A stretch of DNA of 64,000 nucleotides. Source: Symbiodinium natans. Taxonomy: Eukaryota > Sar > Dinophyceae > Suessiales > Symbiodiniaceae. Positions 1-9,100 of this stretch are shown piece by piece (position 1 is the stretch's first letter; each line of letters opens with the position of its first letter). Below the pieces are notes generated by a model, which had not been told where the DNA came from, did not search any database, and saw nothing but the letters and a program-made list of their open reading frames with translations. The translations under genes were made by a program, and so were the position numbers. The stretch covers positions 431,985-495,984 of the forward strand of contig CAJNDS010001935.1 in NCBI GenBank assembly GCA_905221605.1, written 5' to 3'.

Positions 1-140
1 GGGTTTAGGATTTAGGATTTAGGGTTTAGGGTTTGGGGTTTTGGGCTTTTTCTGTTAGGAGGTTGGGCTCTAGAACTTGATGCTGATTGGCAGCACCGCC
101 CAGAATGCAAGATAAGTCCAGACGAAGATGAGCTGCAGTC

Positions 141-3100
141 CTTGATGTCGAGGCCGTGGAACTTCAAGAAGGCCTGGGCAAGACATGAAGCGGAGACATG
201 CGCACCCCTCAGCCCTCCGACGAAGCATCTAAGATTCCCCGCGTCGAGATGAACCATCGCAACCACGAACCGAAGTCGGAACTCTGATCGAGCTCATACC
301 CCAAAGGTCTACCGAGTCTACCGGACAGTCTACTGGGCCGCATCCTCAAAAACTCCTTGGCGGCACCGCTTTTGCTAAGCCGCTTGGGGGTCCTCGGAAC
401 CATCTAGACCCGAGGATCCTGAACCCCACCACATGCGTTCTGCCGAGCGGCTGCCAGCTGGTTATCGCTTCCCATCGCCTCCCGAAACTCATCGACACTG
501 ATGGAGCCTTGGCTGTGGACCTCCCGAAACCGGGCTTTTGAACTGGCCAGAATGTCCAGTCCCCCCAACCGAGCGATGAGCTTGCTTTTGTGAGGAAACC
601 ACCCTTGCTTCTGCTTAACGGAGCCTGTCAGAAACCGAACCCCTCAACAAAGGGTTCAAACGGCCCTAGCAACCTAGTCTATGTGGCGACGGCGCTGAAA
701 GGGATCGGAGGCTCGTCATAAAAATTTGGGTGATTGTCCAGCTGCACAACCCCACCCCTCAAGCAAGGGATTCAGGGCAAAAAAAACCCTAATTAAGGAG
801 CATCCCCTCATTTGTACTTAGGAGAACTGTTATGAATTAGGGTATATTCCTTAATTACCGGGGCTTTGGAAGATCCGGAAAACAGGGCCCAAAACAGGGC
901 CCCTTGCGACGAAGCGACCGTCGCCATCCCAGTCAACCTCGGGTTCTGGAGTTTGCTTGCTGTTGGTTACCAGCAAATGGGGGAATGAGGTACCCCCACC
1001 TCCCCCGATATATACCCTTTAAGGGATTATATAGGGTACCTCATTCCCCCGTTCCCTACTAACCAACAGTAAGTTTTTTGTTGGGTTCTGGAGTTTGTCT
1101 TGAAGCAGGGTGACACACAGCCGCACCTACTCGAAATGAGATCTTGTTGCATGGAGACTCACGATCAATGTGATAGCCCTGATAGTCCGTGGCAGTGGCG
1201 TCGATCGTTGGCAAACGGCCGAGGACTCTCTTCAAAGCAGCACAGCTCTATATAACAGCATTAAGGACCAGCCCCCGACCCTAAACCCTAAACCCTAAAC
1301 CCTAAACCCTCAACCCCAAACCCTAAACCCTAAACCCTGCCCCCGGCGCCGCCCTAAGGCCTCAAAGAGCATGTCGTAGAGCTGCACAGCAAAGGCCTGG
1401 TCCTCGGCCTGCCTCCGCTCCAAGTTCTCGGCCATCCTCGGCCGTAAAGCTTGGTGGGCTTTTTTCTTTGCCACCAGCCTTATGGTGTAGGGCTAGGGTC
1501 AGGGTTTAGGGTATAGGGTTTAGGGTCTAGGGTTTAGGGTTTAGGGTTTAGGGTTTAGGGTCTAAGGCTAGGGACCATGAGCTGGTTTGATCTTTGGCTG
1601 TAAGCTGTTAGGTATACCTGTTAAGAAGGACGCGCAACTCGACGATGGCTGGATGTGGTGAGTGCAGTGCCTAAGGCGTGGCATTTGAGGATTGAAAATT
1701 GAATTGTCACATCCTGACGCAGCAGACATGAACCCCCCCCCCCGCACTTAAGAAACAAACAGAAGATACGCAAAATGTGGGGAAGCTGTGCATATATGGT
1801 TTGATTTATGCTGAGGGGTTTACCCCTAAACTCCAGAGAGTCACAGCCCAACACCTGCATCGAGCGTCGTCGGGCGCGTGGACTTCATGGCCCTGTCGAT
1901 GAAGGAAGTCATGACCTCCGGGCTGCCAGAATTGAAGAGTTTCCAGGACGGGGCATTGAGCCTCGCAACCCCTGTGGTCAAAACATACACAAGCCGTGGA
2001 GGGGATTTTCCAGGGTATACATCATGCACCATTCTACGACGGCTCAGGAGGCCTTTGACGACCCAAAAAAAACCTCAACCCTGAACCTTCAACCCTAGAT
2101 CCCTAACTTGCTGAGATCGCTGCCGGAGGCGCGCAGTCGGTTCGACATGGTTCGACCCTGAACCCTTCTTCCAGCCCGGAGCGACCCTGAAGCCCGAAAA
2201 ACTCCACGGGCGAGGGCTTCTGTGAACCTTCTATCGGGCTGAAATTGTAGGGTTTAGGCGGTTTAGGGTTTCGGATTGGGGGGTTTCGGAAGGGAGGAGT
2301 CGGAAGGAGGAGTCCGCACATACGAAGAGATGCCCTTCCCCTCATGCCGGCACAGAGATACTGGTATTTTACAAGAACACAAGCCTAAACCCGAACCCGG
2401 AACCCTAAACCCATGCGCCCCCAACTTGGATCCTGACCCCTGCAATCCTTCAACCCTGAACCGAGTCACAATGTTGTAGACCGCCAGGGTAAAGAAGACC
2501 TTTCAAAGCTTGAGGTGGCGGCTCCGGTTGGCTTGGCAAAGGGCTTTCCCTACAAGGGTTGGTCTAAGCTTCTTTGGGTCTGGTATAGGGATTTGGGGGC
2601 TTGCAGTTGCAACTGCAGACCTCCAACCAAGGCTGAAGCAACTTCATAGCAGCAATCTGGCACGCAAACTCTGCTCAGATTTCAACAAGCCAGGCGTGAC
2701 TCAGTGTCCCTAAATCCGAGGCCTGTTGCTGTGAAGGCCTGAAGTTTGGGTCCACGTCTTCATGCAAGCAGGCTGCGATGAAAAACACCAGAATCCCACC
2801 AGGAATGGACCCTGTCTCGTAGACCAAACCTGCGCGGGCAAAAGCGCATTCGAGAACTCGCGTTCGGCGAACATCGTTGACAAGACCTCCTGCATACTCA
2901 TGACCGCTGTCTGCTGCCAGACTCGTGCAACATTCAAGAGTCCAAACCCTAGAATCCCCAGAGGGCAATGGCGGCTGCGTCCGCTGGCTGCATGGCTTAG
3001 CCATGTACAAATGCACACTCACATAACAACACTAAGACACAAAAGGCACGGCAAGACACATCGCACGCGCACATGAAAGCTCAGAAGGAGACCTTGGGAG

Positions 3101-6100
3101 CATGGTTTAGGGTTTAGGGTTTAGGGCGTAGGGTTGCAGAATGCGGGGATGCAGTCAGTTCGAGACCGAGGCACGGTGGATGTCGATCCAATCCTCGCCG
3201 CCGGTGGTGCAGCCCAGCAGCGTGAGCATGCACATGAACCTCCGGGTGAAGCAACGCGGAAGCCGACACAGAAAAGTGGTCTGCGTTTCGTCTTTGTTCC
3301 GTCGCTTTTTGGCCGGAGGTCTTTGCGGTTTCTTAGGGTTTGCTACGGCCTTGAGTTTGGGGTTGAAGTATACAGGTGTCTAAGTTTTCTGGGGCTTTGA
3401 GTTTGGGGCTGTTTGCGTATTGTGTTTTTGGCGTCAGCAAAATGAAGCAAGCCGCACGCTGTTGAAGTATCGCTGGTAGTCAGTCCACCATGTCCTTGGA
3501 GGACTTGGGTCACATCAATTACTGAGTAAGCTTCGTTCACAGAGGTCACCCAGTTGCTGCACGCTGTTGATGTAGGCGAGGGACCAATTTCGGCCAAGGC
3601 AATACATGTTAATACGGCACGTGCCTGAGAAGGAGTGAGTCGTCTGTCTGTGGCTTGATCCTGACACACTACAACTTCCCAACAACCCTAAACCCTAAAC
3701 CCTAAACCCTCTGACTTTAAATACCAGTGGCTGGTTGAGGGCATCGCCTTCGCTGCTGACGTGCATCACCTGGGCAGACGACACCAAAGGGGGGTTTAGG
3801 GTTTAGGGTTTAGGGTTTAGGGTCTAGGGTCTAGGGTCTAGGGTTTAGGGTTTAGGCTTTAGGGTTTAGGGTTTAGGGTTTAGGGGCGTCGGATTACAGC
3901 ATGCGGGCTCCGCAACGTCTTGTGTCAACGGGACCAGAACGTTGGCTTCCACAGCCGAGGCGCTCCCATCTGAACCTTACGTGCACACTGCGGTTTCTGC
4001 AAAAGCGGACGAGCTCGTGAGCAAAGGTGGAATCTTGTACGAGCCGCTTGTGAGCCCATGATCCCACACTTCCGAGCCAGATTTTCAGGATGACCCACAT
4101 CATTACACGGGAAAGCCTTGCTAAGTCGCCACGTCAAGCTTTCGCTGACCGAGCAAAATCTACAGCCTACGTTTAGGGGATAGGATTAAGGGGACCCTCA
4201 AGAGGGTTAAGAAGGGTTCCCCTTTTAAGGGTCCCCTTATTCTGCCTAGGAACGTTGCTGCCGTTGGTTTGCAACCCCTGCGAACGGGATTTCTTGGCTC
4301 CACCCTCGGGTGCCCATGCAAAGCATGGAGCCTGGTTTAGGGATTTTAAGGGTGAAGGGTTTCAGGGTTTCAGGGTTTTAGGGTTTTAGGGTTTTAGGGA
4401 TTTAGGGTTTTTAAGGGTTTTTTAGGGTTTTTTAGGGTTTTTTTAGGGTTTTTTAGGTTTTTTAGGGTTTTTTAGAGTTTTTTAGGGTTTTAGGGTTTTT
4501 TAGGGTTTTAGGGTTTTAGGGTTTTAGGGTTTTAGGGTTTTAGGGTTTTTTAGGGGTTTAGGGTTGCCGGGGAGCGAAGAAGATGGCGAAGAGGCAAAGG
4601 AGGAAGGCCAGCAGCACCAGCGACCAGAACTTGGCGGGGGCTCGACTTTGGAGGTGCGCCTCTAAGAGCCGCCAAGCTACTCTACTAACCCAAAGAGCCC
4701 AATATTGCTTAATTAAGGAATATTCCTTAAATCATATAGGGATCCTTAGTATGATATAAGGTATATTCCTAAAATTAAGGGATATTGGGCTCTTTGGGAA
4801 TCTGGGTATTCCCCTCTTAGGGGTTCCCCGAGTTACTAGGGCCTAGTATGCCCCAAAATACAAAACTCCAAAACTCCTTATTATAGGAACCCCACAAGGG
4901 TACCCCTACTTTCGGAGAGCCCCATAATTGCACAATATGATATAAGGTATATATTCCTTAATTAAGGGATATTGGGCTCTTTGGGAATCTGGGTATTCCC
5001 CTTTTCAAAGAAGAATGAAGGCCCCGCTGTTGCACACGCACGCGTGGCGCCCTGTTCTTTCATACGTACGCCGCTGGTCTTGACGGAACGGCTTTGCTGC
5101 CTGATGTGAAAGATGCTGCAGGCCTGTTACAGTCTGCTACACGCCCTGGACTTCTGAGTGGCAGCCATATCGGTTGGGCTTCGACTCTCAAGCTGGCACA
5201 GGCGGGCGAGGACTTATCACAGATCCTCTCTGTCTGGGATCAGGGTCGCTGAACCGAGGTCCGTGAGTTGAAGGTCCGCCGCCACGAGTGCCACCAAAGC
5301 AGTCCAGCCTGCAAATGGGGCAGCCCCTTTGCCCTCGCCGGTCTTCGGATCAAAGTTCTCCATGAGAAAGCGCTGGCGTTGCAGCGCGCCCAGCACGACT
5401 TCCACAAAGCCCCCTTTGAGGGAGCGCCACGCGTCCTGGGCCTGTGGCAACGAACACCTCTGCAGTGCTGACAGCGTCAAATAGTTGAGGTTCGCCCACA
5501 CCTTTCCACGCCAGTAGTCCTCACCCTGCCGGAATAGCGGGTCCTTGCGCGACAGCGACATGACGCCGTAGGGGCTCCACAGCTCTCCCTTCGTTGGTGT
5601 GAGCGCTTGAAGGAGTTTCTCGGCTCGTGGATGGTCACAGGGCAACAGCCCGAGAAAGAGCGGAAAAAGCGAGACGTATCCCAGGTGGGGCGAGAAGGCT
5701 GGCGCCATCCCTTTCTTCACGCTTCGCTCCTCCAGTTTTGTAAACCGCCTGCAGCCCGGGCAATCACAGAAGTCGGGTGATCCGCCACACCAGCCGGAAG
5801 GAGAGCAACACGGTGCGCCGCCATAAGGGTCGCACTCTCCTGGCGCACGAGAAACCGGAAATTGGGGGCCACATCGCCCGTCTGTTCGCCATGGAGGCAA
5901 CACCTGGACTTTCCCACGCTCGACCGGCTGGACGCCCAAGAAATCTGCCAACGGAGCCGTCGCAGGTGCTTTGGGGTCTGCGAAGATGTCAAACAGGCTG
6001 GCGTTCAGGTGCGTTGCCCGCTCAGACCACCGTGGACGGACGCATAATCTCCCATCTTCCTCGTGGCTCAACATACTTCGGGATCGAAGCTGCTCGCACA

Positions 6101-9100
6101 GTTGAGCCAAGGTCCGGGCAAAAAGAACCATCCAGCTGTGCAGGTCCAGGTGGCACTCGTCCTCATTCACCAGCAGGCCACGCGGGTAGTCGTCAAGGCC
6201 ACTGGCCAGGCAGTGTGCCGCTGTGCGGCCCCGCCACCGGAAGCAGCCCTTGGGATTCGAGGACTTCTGGCTGCGCTCGAGGAAGGCGAACCAAGCGCCC
6301 AGGCGCGGGAGCGCCGCGGCGCTGAAGGACAGGACCAGGTCCCGTAGCTCGTCTCTGGAAATTCCGGCTTGCTTGGCCACCTTGTGGGACGTCTCCGCGT
6401 CGAGCTGCAACAGCCAAGCCAAAGGCAGGAGAAAACTCGGAGGGTTTGCCACCTCGGGGTCCTGCTGCAAGAACTGCTTGGGAACTCGCACTTCTTGCTC
6501 GGCTCCCAGTGGCACCTCTCGAGGGATCCACCCAGATGGTTGTTGGAGCTCAAGCCAATGTGCCAGAATGTCCAGAAAGATACGTGGCTGCCATCGCGAC
6601 AGCAGCAAGCCATGAAAACCCTCATCCCACAAGAAGCCCCGAGGGAAGAAGGAACGCGAGGGCACGCCAGAGAAAAGAACTGCAGGTGGAAGCCTTTCCA
6701 CACCCTTGCGAGCTTTGGCAAGGAGCCGGCCCCGGAAGGAGCCCAGGCCACCCAACAGGCTGGAGACGGCCACGGCGATCTCCGCGGTGGGACGGTCTGC
6801 GTCACGGCCTTCTGTGCCTCCACCGAAAATCTCAGTGACCTTCTCATTGAAAGCTCGGGACCTGCTTGTCGCCAGCGCATCCAGCATGTCGCTCTCTTCT
6901 TCACGGGAGCCAAGGCCTGCACTGCCGAATGCCACGTGCGCGTCAATGCGAAGTCCCGGCGGCACTCCCGCGAGCTGGAATGCTCGGAAGTTTGCTTCTC
7001 TCATCTCTTCATCCGGCAAGACCAGGATGGTCTTGGCGGGCTTGCTTGCGTTGGGCGCCACTCGCTTGAAGAGCTGCTGGAGGTGCTTCTTGGCATCCCA
7101 GACGCCCGTGAGGGGTGCGTCTTCCTCGCTGGCTTCCACCTCGTGGGGCACCAGTGCTGCAGCGTGGTGCCATCGCGTTCGGGAGGCCGGGGCCCGAAAG
7201 GAAAGCCTCGCCCGGAAGGGTCCCTGGGCCGGGTCTTTGCCAGCCAGCAGAAGCGATCTGCACCGAAACTCCCCACAAGTTTGCCAATCTGGGTCGTATG
7301 ATGTCAGCTGCAAGCTGTGACTGGCTGCCTCAATGCCCAAGTAGATGAAAAGCGATGCTGCTCGAGGTTTGCTTGAGTTCGACAAGGGCTCCGTCACCAC
7401 ACGTGCATGCCATTTCAGCCTCGGATGGACCTTAAAATCCTCTGACGAAAAATTTCCTATATTTGATCCCCTGAAAAACCTTTAAAAACCCAATAATGGA
7501 ACATATGAAATATTTCAAGGGCCTACCGAGGAGCGCGCCCTCCTTCACGAAGGTTGTGTCCAGCTTCAGCTGCAACTTCTGATCCTCGAGGCTCTGCCGC
7601 CCGTAGTTGCGGCCATCATGCTCCAACCAATTGAAGGCCTGGAGATCCCCGGACTCACACTCGTGGCGTAGCACTTTGCCGTCCATTGAGCCCCAGGCCA
7701 GGCCAAGCAGAAGAGAGTTGGCATGCCGGGCCTTCACACCGAAGTAAATGCCCGGCCGGTAGGTGCCCCAGGCCATCTCCTCGCGGTAGGCCTCCGGAAA
7801 AAGCCGAGGGTCATTCACCAGAATCGGCGCGGAGGCAAGGTCGAATCTCAACGCCGACTCATCCGAGCCCCAGAGCCAATCCAGCCAAGCGCCGGCAACG
7901 GTGCTGAAGGAGAAGAAGGCATACACTAGCCGCATTGCTCCGGCCATCTCCCAAAATCAATTGGAGGTGTTGTGTGCTGAGTCTTTGTCAACAATAAAGG
8001 GTTTTCACATTTCTGCTATATAAATACATACAAACAGAAAGAGTGTATGCAGGCACGTTTGTCTGCATGTGTATGTCTACATATACGCGCATGCGCATGT
8101 TTCACTGCGTTTAATACTGTCTGACTGTTCACGCTTTGCTTCGGGCGGGAGAAGTGGCACGGAAACTGGTTCACAGCCCGTTCAAGTTGCGGGTGTGCGT
8201 CTTCGACTCCAGTACGGCTGTTTATGATCACTTCGCAATACTTGACACAAATTGATGACAAATTGGGCTGGAGAGTATAGAAGTCATAAATAACCAAACA
8301 AACATATATATATATACATACATTTACGGTCATGCCAACGTCTCAACTCCCTACACTTTAATCCCAGATAAGCCCAAAACCCCAAACCCTAACCCTCGAC
8401 CGGCATGACGAAGCCGGGCCAGGCGACCATGGTGAACACGCAGCCCAGGAGGGAGTCCAGGATCCTTCTGCTCGTTGCCAAGAGCAGGGTTTAGGGTTTA
8501 GGGTTTAGGGTTTGGGGTTTAGGGTTTAGGGTTTAGGGTTTAGGATTTAGGGTTTAGGGTTTAGGGTTGTCAGTTGAAAGGCTTTCTTCAGGGTTTGGGT
8601 GTAGGGTTTCGACTCTGAGTGCCTTGTCAGAAAACCATCCCTGAGCCCGAAAAGAGGACCACCAACGCCCACTAACGACCCTAGACCCGACTGAACGACA
8701 GGGATCTCATGGCTGGGCTTGGAGTTGCACTTTGGGGTCCGGGCAAGGCCCTGGAATTCGGATGGCCAAGGCAGCCGTGAGTCGTGCGTAGGTCTTCCAG
8801 GGCTCGTAGCGCCTTAAGCATCCGAGCGATCCTGGCAAGGTTTGACGTTGCGTTGACAACTAAACCAAAGCATTGACACTGATGATCGGGACAGGGCGTC
8901 TAGAAGGATGGCGACATGCATTCCAAAGAAGCAAGTGCCTCAAGCTGTCCATATCCGGGCAGATGGGCCCCCTCCCGCAGATGCCTCGCCTGCCCACTTT
9001 GACCAGTCGGACGATGCGCAGGAAGGTCGGGTTCAAGAGTGACCTGGATGCCGTTTCCAGTTGCTTCAAGGCTTGGGCCCCTCGCACTCCCAGGCAGCAG

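Larger units (their letters stand above)
4630..8439 (-). other. 3.8-kb channel intron that contains the glucosidase gene
   Basis: GT...AG intron between the linker microexon (8440-8464) and the S5 exon (4576-4629). From right to left it holds: a short CCCTAAA tract; an AT-rich stretch with an ATATAT run near 8305; the complete glucosidase gene (5217-7947); and two related palindromic elements (4689-4798, 4925-4996). Intron assignment rests on reading-frame and family fit, not on transcripts. Confidence 0.55.

Noticed and set aside
1-50. TTTAGGG repeats at the very start as a chromosome end
   Set aside because: The array is short, diverged and in the wrong orientation for a left chromosome end (which would read CCCTAAA). 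Similar arrays occur all through the window.
200-266. A second EF hand at about 200-266 (LDAGNLRCFVGGL)
   Set aside because: The phase-consistent exon here is 141-173, which supplies the helix after EF-hand 1; the 200-266 stretch is upstream of its acceptor and so intronic. The second EF hand is more likely outside the window.
5268-7348. Many open frames on both strands across 5.2-7.4 kb
   Set aside because: They are shadows of the GC-rich glucosidase reading frame, which alone carries family motifs.
7948-7962. Relict spliced leader just upstream of the glucosidase ATG (ATTTTGG)
   Set aside because: Only seven bases match the dinoflagellate leader and the rest differs; chance is sufficient.
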